Shown here: in pieces, positions 46,040 through 55,999 of the stretch
How positions within the stretch are numbered: position 1 is the first letter of the stretch
How the letters are laid out: the number at the start of each line of letters is the position of its first letter
Source of the DNA: Lachnospiraceae bacterium MD308
Lineage (GTDB): Bacteria; Bacillota; Clostridia; Lachnospirales; Lachnospiraceae
Assembly: GCA_010206225.2 (NCBI GenBank)
Contig: VIQU02000002.1
Location: 480 to 64,479, forward strand
Length of the DNA: 64,000 nucleotides
Direction: 5' to 3'
Position numbers and translations under genes: made by a program
The notes under the pieces: generated by a model
What the model was told of the DNA's origin: nothing
Database searches by the model: none
What the model saw: the letters and a program-made list of their open reading frames with translations, nothing else

Positions 46040-46153
46040 ATATAAGCGTGTTTTTGAGTATTTTTATGTGCAAATGCTGTTAAGCTACAGTATTTGTAAG
46101 GAAAATGCGCTGGTAAACCGTTGGCAGAGCAATGGATGAAAGGAGGATTTGAC

Positions 46154-46267
46154 GTGAAGGTTAGATCATCAGTAAAACCAATTTGCGAAAAGTGCAAAGT
46201 GATTAAAAGAAAAGGAAGCGTTCGCATTATCTGCGAAAACCCAAAGCATAAACAGCGTCAAGGGTAA
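46154..46267 (+). CDS. rpmJ: 50S ribosomal protein L36
   Basis: Too short for the track: GTG 46154 after AGGAGGATTTGAC, 37 residues, [20 protein letters not shown], with the zinc ligands C..C..C..H ([12 protein letters not shown]). Confidence 0.97.
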   Translation: MKVRSSVKPICEKCKVIKRKGSVRIICENPKHKQRQG

Positions 46268-46356
46268 GCACGGAACACACAGTGGTTATCTCAGCGGTTT
46301 ATGTTCGAATCAGGCGGCTGACAGTCAGGCGCGTGGAACGTGCAGACTGTTTCAAA

Positions 46357-46515
46357 TATACAAGGACGCACCTTAAGCCGGTGGACTCCTCGTATATTGC
46401 TTCTAATGCCGGCCCGTCATTACCGACATGTCACAGACATGCGGTGGCCGGAAAGGATACGGGTATACCGAACCGTATCTGGACGTTTTATTCGTCCCTA
46501 TTAAAGACAGTATGA
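46357..46515 (+). promoter_or_regulatory. Structured leader between rpmJ and rpsM
   Basis: Three folds stand in order. AATATAC-aAGGA/TCCT-cGTATATT has CACC/GGTG inside (46357-46401). CCGGCC/GGCCGG encloses a gacatgtc-type stem (46409-46454). GATACGG/CCGTATC is followed by ggacg-N7-cgtcc (46456-46500). No ORF is credible (the 77-residue tracked frame is Arg/Ser noise). It is a candidate autoregulatory r-protein leader for the alpha operon; S4 is the usual repressor in other bacteria. Confidence 0.55.
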
Positions 46516-46545
46516 ATCAAAACAAAGAAAACGGAGGAAATTTAC

Positions 46546-46914
46546 ATGGCTCGTATTGCAGGTGTAGACTTACCAAGAGACAAACGTGTTGAGATCGGAT
46601 TGACTTATATCTACGGAATCGGCAGAACAAGTTCAAACCGTATTTTGGCAGAGGCAGGAGTTAATCCTGACATCCGTTGCAGGGATCTCACGGATGAAGA
46701 TGTAAAGAAGATCAGTACAGTAATTGATGAGACACAGATGGTAGAAGGTGATCTCCGCAGAGAAATCGCTCTGAACATTAAGAGATTACAGGAAATTGGA
46801 TGCTACAGAGGTATCCGTCACAGAAAGGGGCTTCCGGTTCGCGGTCAGAAGACAAAGACAAACGCAAGAACCAGAAAAGGACCAAAGAGAACAGTAGCAA
46901 ATAAAAAGAAATAG
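46546..46914 (+). CDS. rpsM: 30S ribosomal protein S13
   Basis: 122 residues. [26 protein letters not shown] and [22 protein letters not shown]. Head protein contacting the P-site tRNA. The following 147-base gap holds degenerate copies of the hairpin repeat (46920-47030). Confidence 0.98.
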   Translation: MARIAGVDLPRDKRVEIGLTYIYGIGRTSSNRILAEAGVNPDIRCRDLTDEDVKKISTVIDETQMVEGDLRREIALNIKRLQEIGCYRGIRHRKGLPVRGQKTKTNARTRKGPKRTVANKKK

Positions 46915-46919
46915 GCCGA

Positions 46920-47030
46920 AAACAACTTAATGAGAACAAGCTGAAAGCGCAGTTCGAATTTAGTGCGGGGCCGTTCGTGAACCTTAGTGAATGCATAGCA
47001 TGAACTTAGTTGAGCGGACATATTACAAAA
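46920..47030 (+). repeat. Degenerate superoperon repeats (rpsM-rpsK)
   Basis: Fragments such as gttcgaatttagtgcg, gttcgtgaaccttagtga and gaacttagttgagcg recall the repeat core (CTTAGcGA...), but no complete long stem can be drawn. Listed as probable decayed copies. Confidence 0.4.
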
Positions 47031-47061
47031 TTAGATTAGGAAAGTGTAGGTTAGTTTTATT

Positions 47062-47457
47062 ATGGCAAAGAAAGTTACAAAGAAAGTGACAAAGAAACGT
47101 GTCAAGAAAAACGTTGAACGGGGACAAGCACACATCCAGTCATCTTTTAATAACACGATCGTTACATTAACAGATGCACAGGGGAACGCTCTTTCATGGG
47201 CAAGTGCAGGCGGTCTTGGTTTTAGAGGTTCAAGGAAATCTACCCCCTATGCAGCTCAGATGGCGGCTGAAACAGCAGCTAAAGCAGCATTGGTGCATGG
47301 ATTGAAAACCGTTGACGTATTTGTTAAAGGACCTGGTTCGGGAAGAGAAGCAGCAATCCGTGCTCTTCAGGCATGCGGAATCGACGTTACAAGTATCAGG
47401 GACGTTACACCGGTACCGCATAATGGTTGCCGTCCACCGAAGCGCAGAAGAGTCTAA
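47062..47457 (+). CDS. rpsK: 30S ribosomal protein S11
   Basis: 131 residues. Basic N-terminus [19 protein letters not shown], then [19 protein letters not shown] and [12 protein letters not shown] at the end. Confidence 0.98.
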   Translation: MAKKVTKKVTKKRVKKNVERGQAHIQSSFNNTIVTLTDAQGNALSWASAGGLGFRGSRKSTPYAAQMAAETAAKAALVHGLKTVDVFVKGPGSGREAAIRALQACGIDVTSIRDVTPVPHNGCRPPKRRRV

Positions 47458-47480
47458 TGAGGATAGGAGGGAGATAAGAC

Positions 47481-48074
47481 ATGGCAGTGAATAGAGTTCC
47501 AGTTCTTAAAAGATGCAGATCACTTGGTATGGATCCTGTTTATTTGGGAATTGATAAAAAGTCTAACAGACAATTAAAAAGATCCAGCAGAAAGATGAGC
47601 GAGTATGGCCTTCAGCTGCGTGAAAAGCAGAAAGCCAAATTTATCTACGGCGTATTAGAAAAGCCTTTCAGAAATTATTATAAGAAAGCAAAACAGATGA
47701 GCGGTATGACAGGTGAAAACCTGATGGTACTTCTTGAAAGCAGACTGGATAACGTAGTATTTCGGATGGGACTTGCAAGAACCAGACGTGAAGCGAGGCA
47801 GATCGTTGATCACAAGCATGTTCTTGTGAATGGGAAGCAGGTTAACATTCCATCTTATCTGATCAAAGCAGGAGATGTAATTGAAATTAAAGAAAAACAC
47901 AAAAGCTCACCAAGGTACAAAGAAATTGTAGAGGTTACAGGCGGACGTATGGTTCCGGACTGGCTTGAGGTTGATGCAGAGAATTTAAAAGGAACTGTAA
48001 AAGAGCTTCCGAATCGTGATGCGATTGATGTTCCGGTTGATGAGATGCTGATTGTCGAGTTATATTCCAAATAA
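47481..48074 (+). CDS. rpsD: 30S ribosomal protein S4
   Basis: 197 residues. N-terminal part without the zinc knuckle; [21 protein letters not shown], then the S4 domain [22 protein letters not shown] and [15 protein letters not shown]. Assembly initiator and frequent operon repressor. Confidence 0.98.
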   Translation: MAVNRVPVLKRCRSLGMDPVYLGIDKKSNRQLKRSSRKMSEYGLQLREKQKAKFIYGVLEKPFRNYYKKAKQMSGMTGENLMVLLESRLDNVVFRMGLARTRREARQIVDHKHVLVNGKQVNIPSYLIKAGDVIEIKEKHKSSPRYKEIVEVTGGRMVPDWLEVDAENLKGTVKELPNRDAIDVPVDEMLIVELYSK

Positions 48075-48104
48075 TAACCCGTAACACCACAGGAGGTGGA
48101 CTTA

Positions 48105-49064
48105 GTGTTTGATTTTAATAAACCAAATATTGAAATTACAGAGATTTCAGAAGATAAGAAATATGGAAGATTTGTTGTAGAGCCGCTTGAGAGAGGCTAT
48201 GGTACAACATTAGGTAACTCCCTTAGAAGAATCATGCTTTCGTCTCTGCCTGGCACAGCAATCAGTCAGGTAAAGATTGACGGCGTTCTGCATGAGTTCA
48301 GTTCCATTCCCGGGGTGAAAGAAGATGTTACTGAGATTGTCATGAATTTAAAATCATTGGCCATTAAGAATACATCCGAGACGGATGAGCCGAAGACGGC
48401 TTATATCGAATTTGAGGGTGAAGGTATAGTAACGGCTGCTGATATTCAGGTAGATCCGGATATCGAGATTATGAATCCAGAGACAGTTATTGCAACATTG
48501 AACGGCGGGGCAGACAGTAAGCTTTATATGGAAATTACCATTACAAATGGCAGAGGATATGTGAGCGCTGACAAGAATAAGAATGATGATTTACCGATTG
48601 CTGTCATTCCGATTGATTCTATCTATACACCGATTGAACGTGTGAATCTGACTGTGGAGAATACTCGTGTAGGACAGATTACGGATTTTGATAAACTGAC
48701 ATTGGATGTATATACGAATGGGACATTGCTTCCTGATGAAGCAATCAGTCTGGCGGCAAAGGTACTTAGCGAGCATCTCAAGCTTTTCATTGATCTTTCT
48801 GAGGTGGCTCAGGCGGCAGAGGTCATGATCGAGAAAGAGGATGACGAGAAAGAAAAAGTTCTTGAGATGAGTATTGATGAATTGGAGTTATCTGTCCGTT
48901 CATACAACTGTCTTAAGAGAGCGGGTATCAATACTGTGGAAGAACTTACGAACAGAACACCGGAAGACATGATGAAAGTACGGAATCTTGGACGTAAGTC
49001 TCTGGAGGAAGTACTTGCAAAATTAGATGAGCTAGGCTTAAGCCTGAGCAAAGGTGAGGAATAA
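48105..49064 (+). CDS. rpoA: RNA polymerase alpha subunit
   Basis: The start is taken at GTG 48105 ([17 protein letters not shown]), 8 bases after AGGAGG; the tracked GTG lies in that site. That gives 319 residues. The N-terminal dimer domain has [25 protein letters not shown]. The C-terminal domain ([30 protein letters not shown]) contacts UP elements and activators. Confidence 0.98.
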   Translation: MFDFNKPNIEITEISEDKKYGRFVVEPLERGYGTTLGNSLRRIMLSSLPGTAISQVKIDGVLHEFSSIPGVKEDVTEIVMNLKSLAIKNTSETDEPKTAYIEFEGEGIVTAADIQVDPDIEIMNPETVIATLNGGADSKLYMEITITNGRGYVSADKNKNDDLPIAVIPIDSIYTPIERVNLTVENTRVGQITDFDKLTLDVYTNGTLLPDEAISLAAKVLSEHLKLFIDLSEVAQAAEVMIEKEDDEKEKVLEMSIDELELSVRSYNCLKRAGINTVEELTNRTPEDMMKVRNLGRKSLEEVLAKLDELGLSLSKGEE

Positions 49065-49201
49065 GTCATTAGGCAAATTCTTGGCTTAGACTGTAAAATA
49101 ATAATAATTTCTGTCAATAAGTCCGAAGAGCATGGCAGAGCATCCGGAATGAATTGCTCCCTTGCAACGGATTCGGATGTTAATAATGGAGGATTAGAAA
49201 G

Positions 49202-49738
49202 ATGGCAAAGTATAGAAAACTCGGCAGAACATCAAGCCAGAGAAAAGCTTTATTAAGAAATCAGGTAACAGCATTGCTTAACAATGGAAAGATTGTTACG
49301 ACAGAACAGAAGGCAAAAGAGATCCGCAAGATTGCAGAGCCTCTTATCGCTATGGCAGTAAGAGAGAGAGATAACTTTGAAGAAGTTACTGTAAAAGCTA
49401 AAGTTGCCCGTAAGGACAAAGACGGCAAGAGAGTAAAAGAAGTGAAAGACGGCAAGAAAGTTACCGTATATGATGAGATTGACAAGACAATCAAAAAAGA
49501 TAAGCCTAGCAGACTGCATGCACGTCGTCAGATGCTTAAGGTTTTGTATCCTGTAAAGGAAGTTCCGGCAGCACAGGCAGGAAGAAAGAAAAATACAAAA
49601 CAGGTGGATCTTGTTGCTAAATTGTTTGATGAGATTGCACCAAAGTATGAGAATCGCCACGGCGGTTATACAAGAATCATCAAAATTGGACAGCGTAAAG
49701 GTGATGCTGCCATGATGGTTCAGATTGAGCTTGTATAA
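49202..49738 (+). CDS. rplQ: 50S ribosomal protein L17 with internal insertion
   Basis: 178 residues. [20 protein letters not shown] and C-terminal [20 protein letters not shown] are canonical. Compared with the about 120-residue usual form, an extra Lys-rich segment (about residues 65-115: [21 protein letters not shown]) is inserted in the middle. Last gene of the superoperon. Confidence 0.97.
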   Translation: MAKYRKLGRTSSQRKALLRNQVTALLNNGKIVTTEQKAKEIRKIAEPLIAMAVRERDNFEEVTVKAKVARKDKDGKRVKEVKDGKKVTVYDEIDKTIKKDKPSRLHARRQMLKVLYPVKEVPAAQAGRKKNTKQVDLVAKLFDEIAPKYENRHGGYTRIIKIGQRKGDAAMMVQIELV

Positions 49739-49756
49739 TCTGAATAAAGATATGAT

Positions 49757-49788
49757 AAATACACTTTGAGAAATCAAAGTGTATTTTT
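49757..49788 (+). terminator. Terminator of the ribosomal superoperon
   Basis: AAATACACTTTG-agaaat-CAAAGTGTATTTTTAT: a perfect 12-bp stem followed by T residues. Confidence 0.9.
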
Positions 49789-49815
49789 ATGCACTTTTCT
49801 ATGAGAAGGAATGAT

Positions 49816-49844
49816 TTGACAAAGTTTTATCACAGTGATATGCT
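49816..49844 (+). promoter_or_regulatory. Promoter of the sugar-sensing operon
   Basis: TTGACA (49816-49821), 17-base spacer, TATGCT (49839-49844), about 50 bases before the binding-protein start. Confidence 0.6.
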
Positions 49845-49897
49845 GATATCTGCGAATATAATGTTTGAGAGTAGTGCTTTAGCTGAAAGGAAGAAAA

Positions 49898-50712
49898 ATG
49901 CTAAATAATAAAAAATTATTTTGGGCTGCGCTTATAGTGCTTAACAGTGTTGCTTTAGGGATATTATTCAGCGGTTATTTTATAAAGGCAGATTACTCGC
50001 TGGGTCAGAAAGAAAGTTCATATTTTATTGGTGCAAGTTACATGACTATGAATAATGAATTTTATAAGATCATGAATGAAGAAATCAGCGCGAAAGTTGA
50101 GGCAGAAGGAGACAGGTTTATATTAAGAGATCCGGCTCTTGATGCAGACAGGCAGAAGGAACAGATTGAAGAGATGCTCCAAAAGGGGATAGATGTGCTG
50201 GTAGTTATTTTTTAGAGCAGTGTAAAGAGGCGGAACTTATCATTATGACGCATGAGGCTACAAAGTCCGGTCAGGACAGGGTGCAGGGATTTATTGACGC
50301 GCTCAGCGGCGAAGAAGGAATAAAGATTGTGCGCCGGATAGAGTGTGAGGGACAGACAGAGATTGCAATGCCAAGACTGCAGGAGGCAATTGATGAAGGA
50401 GTTCATTTTGACAATGTATTTTGTCTGAATGATCTGGCAAGTGTCGGAGTAGTTGCGGCATTAGAGGATAATCATATGTTGGATCAGGTAGGAGTATATG
50501 GTGTGGATGCGTCGCCGGATTCAAAGGCACTGATTAAGGAGAATATGATCGGAGCATCTGCAGCACAGTTCCCATCTAAAATAGGACGAGAAACAGCAGA
50601 CACCATATATGGGCTTTTGGAGGGGAAAGAGACAGAAAAAAATATTCTTGTACCTGTAGAATTGATCACGCCGGAAAATGTTGATGAGTTTGGCATAGAT
50701 AGATGGCAGTAG
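49898..50712 (+). pseudogene. Membrane-anchored sugar-binding protein, internally deleted
   Basis: Two reading frames. The first (MLNNKKLFWAALIVLNSVALG...KGIDVLVVIF-stop) is a signal anchor plus the N-lobe of a type-I periplasmic binding protein. The second continues as EQCKEAELIIMTHEATKSGQDRVQGF...DEFGIDRWQ, the C-lobe. They are out of frame at about 50205-50215. The total is roughly 50-60 residues shorter than such proteins usually are, so at least one internal deletion plus frameshift is inferred. It probably supplied the ligand signal for the neighbouring kinase. Confidence 0.8.
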
Positions 50713-50728
50713 ACAGTGGAGTAGCATT

Positions 50729-52047
50729 ATGGATGAAAACAAATCTTTGAATTACGTATTGGTCCTTATGGCGAATCTGAATCTGATAATAATCTTGTAT
50801 ATATCGGTATTCATGGCATATAGTTTGTCTGGATATATACGAGCCAATTCTGCACATGAATTTTTGCTTGAGATAGATAAGGCGCCGATTGCGGCATGGA
50901 AGATACCAACGATATCTTTGTGTCTGTATCTGGTGATACTCCTGCTCATGCGCATGCATAATATCAGCAATGCCGGACTGATCGTAAAAGTAGCCCTTGA
51001 ACTCGGGATCAGCTTTTTGGCAGTTATATTCTGGGATTTGCCTATACGGGTATTTTGCTTTTTATTCTTGCGGATACAATGAAATGGTTTCCAAAATCAA
51101 AATGGAAATTTACGTTTGCAGTTGTGATTTGCATGTTTTATCTCTTGATGGACTTTAATTTGCTTGTGACATACTTTGATGTTGTTCCTCTGGAAAAATA
51201 TCTGGAGTATTTTCAGAATGACATGCGTTCAATGCTTTTAGGAATTATAAATATTATGAGTTCTTTGAATACCTTTATTTTTCTTGTTTATATGATTCTG
51301 CTTGTGAGGATGCAGATGAGCGAGAAAGATAAGATTATGGTGTTGAATGAGCAGTTAAATTTTACAAATGCTGAATTGCAGGAAGCAAACAGACAGTTGG
51401 AGGAATATGCAAAAGAGTCGGTCAGGATGACTGAAACGAAGGAGAGGAACCGGCTGGCAAGAGAGATTCATGATACGCTGGGGCATGCTCTGACAGGAAT
51501 TATAACGGGAATAGAGGCATGTACAGCCTTGATGGACGTAGCGCCGGAGGCTACAAAGGTACAGTTGAATGCGATAGCGGAGGTCGCCAGACAGGGAGTT
51601 ACTGATGTGCGCCGCTCTGTAAAAGCGCTCAGACCGGACGCTTTGGAAAAGCTGGATCTTCAGAAGGCGATTCTTCAGATTGTTGACGAGATGAGTATGG
51701 CAACAAGTGCAAAGATTGATTATCAATGCAGGACAAGACTGAGTGGATTTAACGATGATGAGGAGGATATCATTTATAGAATTGTTCAGGAAAGCATCAC
51801 AAATTCCATTCGCCACGGGAAAGCGGATAGGATTCAGATACAGATAGACAGAGAATATAATATGCTGAAAATATACATTAAAGATAATGGGATTGGATGC
51901 AAGACAGTTCAAAAAGGGTTTGGACTGCATCATATGGAGGAACGGCTCGATATGCTGCATGGGGAGCTTACATATAGCGGTGAGGACGGATTTATGATAG
52001 ATGCCCGCATCCCGATTCGATGGGGCACGGAGGAGAAGGATGATTAA
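50729..52047 (+). pseudogene. Sensor histidine kinase, frameshifted
   Basis: ORF 50729-51082 encodes the N-terminal membrane helices, and 51055-52047 the rest. Near 51030 a one-base loss in ttatattctggg shifts the frame: restoring it would give FLAVIxLGFAYTGILLFILADTMKW. The second part carries the HisKA_3 dimer with phospho-His (ERNRLAREIHDTLGHALTGI) and the ATPase motifs NSIRHGKADR and DNGIGC. A single base could also be a sequencing error. Its response regulator follows with an overlap. Confidence 0.8.
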
Positions 52048-52714
52048 AATATTGATTGCAGATGATCAGGAACTGATACGCCAGAGTATACAGATTGTGC
52101 TTGGACTAGAAAAAGATATCGAAGTTATTGATACGGTGGCGAATGGATTAGAGGTTATACGTTCTGTGCGTAAGATGAAACCAGATGTGATATTGATGGA
52201 TATCAGGATGCCGGAGATGGATGGAGTAGTCTGTACGCAGATTATCAAGGAGAATTATCCGAATATCAAAATTATCATTCTGACTACCTTTGATGATGAT
52301 GAATATGTATTTAATGCATTAAAATACGGGGCAAGCGGTTATCTGCTGAAAGGAATTTCAACAAAGGAGCTGTCGGATGCTGTCCGCAAGGTATATCAGG
52401 GGAGCGCTATGATCAACGGCGATATTGCCTCGAAGGTTGTGAAGCTGTTTTCTAGAATGGCCCAGTCAAATATTGCAATACATGTAGACAAAGAGCAGGT
52501 ATCTGATTTAAAAAGAACAGAATGGCAGATTATTTCGTTAGTCGGGTGCGGTATGTCTAACAAGGAGATTGCAGGCAAACTCAGACTGTCTGAGGGAACA
52601 GTACGGAACAATCTTAGCAATATATTAAGTAAGCTGGAGCTCAGAGACAGGACACAGTTGGCAATCTGGGCGGTACAGACAGGAGCAGTCAATCAGGATT
52701 TTGAAGACGAATAG
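52040..52714 (+). CDS. NarL/LuxR-type response regulator
   Basis: The start is set at the ATG 52040 (MIKILIADDQELIRQSIQI) after AGGAGAAGG, overlapping the kinase stop. 224 residues: receiver domain with phospho-Asp in VILMDIRMPEMDG and Lys in GYLLKGIS, then an HTH_LuxR domain (LRLSEGTVRNNLSNILSKL). It probably controls the downstream solute-binding protein and PTS genes. If the kinase is truly dead it lacks its partner. Confidence 0.92.
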   Translation: MIKILIADDQELIRQSIQIVLGLEKDIEVIDTVANGLEVIRSVRKMKPDVILMDIRMPEMDGVVCTQIIKENYPNIKIIILTTFDDDEYVFNALKYGASGYLLKGISTKELSDAVRKVYQGSAMINGDIASKVVKLFSRMAQSNIAIHVDKEQVSDLKRTEWQIISLVGCGMSNKEIAGKLRLSEGTVRNNLSNILSKLELRDRTQLAIWAVQTGAVNQDFEDE

Positions 52715-52717
52715 TTT

Positions 52718-54061
52718 ATGGTTGGAATAAGAGAAGACAGAAACATTATATTGGGCAGCATATGTGGTATACTCTTACTTATTGTGTGTCTGATTTACAG
52801 CGGAATATATAAAGAATGGCCGGAAAGCGGATCAAGGAAGCTTACTATCGGCGTGTTTTCTGACAGCTACTGGGAAGTTCAGAATGGGTATTCCTATCGT
52901 ATTCTGGAAGATGCTATCCGTATTTTTGAAAAACAGAATCCGGGAATACAAGTAGATTATGTAAGCGGGGTGCTGAAAGCGGATTATACAGAATGGTTAT
53001 CTGAACAGATCTTATCTGAAGAGGCGCCGGATCTGTTTTTTGTCCTTGCAGAGGACTTCAATGATCTTGCCGAGATTGGTGCGTTGAAAGATATTACCTC
53101 TTTGATAGAGAAGGATAAAACATTTAACAGCGATGACTTTTATTCATCTGCATACAAATACGGACGGTATGATAAGATTCAGTATTCACTGCCATATGAG
53201 TGTGCGCCAAAGCTGATGTTTGTAAATAAAAGTATTTTGGATAAAGAGGGAATAGCAATACCGAATGAAGAGTGGACATGGGAAGACTTTTATGATATCT
53301 GCAAAGCGGTTACGAAAGACACAGACGGAAATGGAGTGGCAGATCAGTTTGGAGTTGTGGGATATACATGGAGGGAGGCGTTTGAATCCAACGGTGTAAA
53401 ACTATTTAACCGACGTGGAACCGAATGCCGCCTGACAGGCAGCAATGTAGAGGATGCGCTTGTGTTTTTGGAAAAGATAAGTGAATTGGAGAGTGAATAT
53501 GACGTTACAACACACGATTTTGATCTGGGCAATGTCGTATTCCAGCCAATGCCGTTTTCCGAGTATCGTGCATATAAGCCATATCCTTTAAGTATTAAAA
53601 AATATTCCGGGTTTGAGTGGGAATGTGTTCCTATGCCCAAAGGACCTGCGGGAGATAATATATCTACGCTTGACACGCTTCTTCTTGCAATGAATGCGAA
53701 TACCAAAAATACGGAATATGCGTGGGAATTTATGAAGATGCTGACCTGTGATACTCATATACAGTCAGAAATATTTGATTATTCGGAAGGCGTATCTGTC
53801 CTGAAGGATGTGACAGAATCAGACCGGACACTTCAAAGTCTGATAGAAAGTTCGGGGAATACCGGCGGGCTGAATCAGGAGATTTTAAGCAATGCAGTCG
53901 AGAATGCAGTTGTTGCTCCGCGTTTCAGGAATTACAGTCAGACGACGGCGGAGGTAGAAAAGGCCGTCGACTCGATTATCGGCGGAAATTCGAACATCAG
54001 CATGGAACAAATTATCTGGAACCGGGAAATTAATAAATATTTAAAAGCTAACGGGAGATAG
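52718..54061 (+). CDS. Extracellular solute-binding protein (family 1, ABC sugar type)
   Basis: 447 residues. An N-terminal hydrophobic anchor (ILGSICGILLLIVCLIYSGIY) has no clear lipobox. The two-lobed binding protein contains TIGVFSDSYWEVQNGYS, FEKQNPGIQVDYVSG and DTLLLAMNANTKNTEYAWEF. No ABC permease or ATPase is near, so it may sense sugar for the two-component system rather than transport it. It starts 3 bases after the regulator stop. Confidence 0.87.
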   Translation: MVGIREDRNIILGSICGILLLIVCLIYSGIYKEWPESGSRKLTIGVFSDSYWEVQNGYSYRILEDAIRIFEKQNPGIQVDYVSGVLKADYTEWLSEQILSEEAPDLFFVLAEDFNDLAEIGALKDITSLIEKDKTFNSDDFYSSAYKYGRYDKIQYSLPYECAPKLMFVNKSILDKEGIAIPNEEWTWEDFYDICKAVTKDTDGNGVADQFGVVGYTWREAFESNGVKLFNRRGTECRLTGSNVEDALVFLEKISELESEYDVTTHDFDLGNVVFQPMPFSEYRAYKPYPLSIKKYSGFEWECVPMPKGPAGDNISTLDTLLLAMNANTKNTEYAWEFMKMLTCDTHIQSEIFDYSEGVSVLKDVTESDRTLQSLIESSGNTGGLNQEILSNAVENAVVAPRFRNYSQTTAEVEKAVDSIIGGNSNISMEQIIWNREINKYLKANGR

Positions 54062-54112
54062 GCATGACAGGCTGGTGACAATTATCATAGAAATCATGAC
54101 AAATGTAATGCG

Positions 54113-54154
54113 AAAAAGATGACACTTGTGAACTGTGCAAGTGTCATCTTTTTT
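54113..54154 (+). terminator. Terminator of the sensing operon
   Basis: AAAGATGACACTTG-tgaactgtg-CAAGTGTCATCTTTTTT: long stem and T tract. The PTS genes start 50 bases later. Confidence 0.9.
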
Positions 54155-54204
54155 ATATACTGTTCTTGAAGTTAAGAGAAAACGGAAAAGAGAGGAAAGA
54201 AAAG

Positions 54205-54633
54205 ATGAAGTACATTGTTTTAGTCAGCCATGGAACATTTGCACCGGGATTGCACAATGCGTTACTGATGCTGGCAGGAGAGAGCCGGACGGATATTCTT
54301 TCAACCAGCCTGGAAAATGGTATGGGGTCGGATACATATATTGAGAATGTCCGTAAATGTGTCTCAAAGATTACGGAGAAAGATGAGATTCTTCTGTTAG
54401 GAGATCTGGTCGGAGGTTCTCCGCTTACGTTAGCGTCGAATGTTATTGCGGAACGCGGACTGTTATCCAGAACAGTGATACTCGGAGGAGTGAATCTTCC
54501 GTTTGCGCTGAGCGCAGCGCTTATGAAAGATGATATGGAGCTTAATGAGCTGATAGACGCGCTGCTTCCGGAGGCAAGAGAAGTAATGCAGGAGTTCAAG
54601 GTATACGTAGAAGAAAATGAGGATGATATTTAA
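54205..54633 (+). CDS. PTS mannose-family EIIA component
   Basis: The start is set at the ATG 54205 (MKYIVLVSHGTFAPG) after GAGAGGAAAG, giving 142 residues. The phospho-His lies in VSHGTFAPGLHNALL. LLGDLVGGSPLTLASN is typical of the EIIA-Man fold. It passes phosphate from HPr to EIIB. The actual sugar is not deducible. Confidence 0.92.
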   Translation: MKYIVLVSHGTFAPGLHNALLMLAGESRTDILSTSLENGMGSDTYIENVRKCVSKITEKDEILLLGDLVGGSPLTLASNVIAERGLLSRTVILGGVNLPFALSAALMKDDMELNELIDALLPEAREVMQEFKVYVEENEDDI

Positions 54634-54646
54634 GGAGGATAAGAAA

Positions 54647-55141
54647 ATGGCAGTATCATTTATTCGTGTAGACGACCGTATGATTCATGGACAGACCTGT
54701 ACAAGATGGGCGCTTGAGTACCCCTGTGACGGGCTGATCGCTGTAAACAACACAGCAGCTAAAAACCCGGTATTGAAAGCCGCTTATAAGAGCGCAAGCG
54801 GAAAGAAGACATTTGTCTGGAGCATTGACGAGTTTGCGGCGAAGAGCGAAAAAGTATTAAACAGTAAGGATAATTATTTCCTTATTACAAAGAATTCGCT
54901 GGATATGGAAAAGATTCTGGTTGAACAGGGATTCAAGCCGGGAATTGACACAGTGATCATCGGACCTTGCAATGACAGACCGGGAACAACAAAGCTTGGA
55001 AATAACCAGTCGATCACTCAGGAAGAGGCACAGGCGCTGGAGAACATTATGAAGGCCGGATATGAAGTAGAGTTTGCTTTGTTGAAGGAAGAAGCGATCG
55101 GGAACTGGAAAAAATTCAGAGGACAATTTGGATTTCACTAA
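54647..55141 (+). CDS. PTS mannose-family EIIB component
   Basis: The start is set at the ATG 54647 (MAVSFIRVDDRMIHGQTCTRW) after AAGGAGG, giving 164 residues. The phospho-His is in DDRMIHGQ. It continues with GFKPGIDTVIIGPCNDRPGT. It phosphorylates the incoming sugar. Confidence 0.93.
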   Translation: MAVSFIRVDDRMIHGQTCTRWALEYPCDGLIAVNNTAAKNPVLKAAYKSASGKKTFVWSIDEFAAKSEKVLNSKDNYFLITKNSLDMEKILVEQGFKPGIDTVIIGPCNDRPGTTKLGNNQSITQEEAQALENIMKAGYEVEFALLKEEAIGNWKKFRGQFGFH

Positions 55142-55155
55142 GGAGGAAAAACATT

Positions 55156-55998
55156 ATGACTATTAGTTGGTTACAAGCAGTATTGCTGGGCCTGTTCGCA
55201 TCATTATCAAGCATGCCTGACATGGGAGGTTCATCAATTGGTAACTACACATTAGGAAGACCACTGATCGGTGGCCTGGTGTGCGGAATTATCTTAGGAG
55301 ACATGTCAACAGGTATCTTAGTAGGATGCTCTATGCAGGTTGTTTACATTGCACTGGTTACACCGGGCGGAACCGTATCCGCAGATGTCCGTGCAGTCAG
55401 CTATATCGGGATTCCTTTAGCAATGGTTGCGCTGGGAAGCTACGGTCTGTCTGCAGCATCTACGGAAGGTGCGGCACTTGCAACTTCCTTTGGAACAATG
55501 GTTGGCACACTTGGAACCGTATTATTCTACGGAACGGCTACGATTAACCTTTTGTGGCAGCATATCGGCTGGAAGGCTGTTGAAAAGAGACAGTATAAGA
55601 AGCTTTATCTGGTTGATATGGGACTTCCGTGGATTTCACATCTGGCATGTTCTTTTATTCCTACCGTTATTATGTGTAAGATGGGAGCGGATGTGGTTGA
55701 GATGATCAAGAAAGCTCTTCCAATGGATGGAATTGCCATGAAGACACTGTTTACTGTCGGCGCACTCCTTCCTTGCGTAGGTATTGCGATTCTTCTGAAA
55801 CAGATTGTAAAACAGGTAACAGACTTTATTCCATTCCTGTTCGGCTTTGCGTTAGCGGCATCGATAGGAATCAATCTCGTATCCGCAACAGTTGTAGCAG
55901 CAATGTTTGCGATTATTAACTATAAGATAAAGATGCTGTCCGTAAATAAAGCGGCGGTGGCAGCAGATGGATTTGACGATGATGAGGAGGAAATCTGA
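55156..55998 (+). CDS. PTS mannose-family EIIC component
   Basis: 280 residues, many membrane helices: SWLQAVLLGLFASLSSMPDMGG, LIGGLVCGIILGDMSTGI, GCSMQVVYIALVTPGGTVSADV. It forms the sugar channel with EIID. Confidence 0.93.
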   Translation: MTISWLQAVLLGLFASLSSMPDMGGSSIGNYTLGRPLIGGLVCGIILGDMSTGILVGCSMQVVYIALVTPGGTVSADVRAVSYIGIPLAMVALGSYGLSAASTEGAALATSFGTMVGTLGTVLFYGTATINLLWQHIGWKAVEKRQYKKLYLVDMGLPWISHLACSFIPTVIMCKMGADVVEMIKKALPMDGIAMKTLFTVGALLPCVGIAILLKQIVKQVTDFIPFLFGFALAASIGINLVSATVVAAMFAIINYKIKMLSVNKAAVAADGFDDDEEEI

Positions 55999-55999
55999 T

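Noticed and set aside
46282-46515. 77-residue ORF between rpmJ and rpsM
   Set aside because: Composition is Arg/Ser/Thr noise, no ribosome binding site, and the sequence is explained by three stable hairpins.
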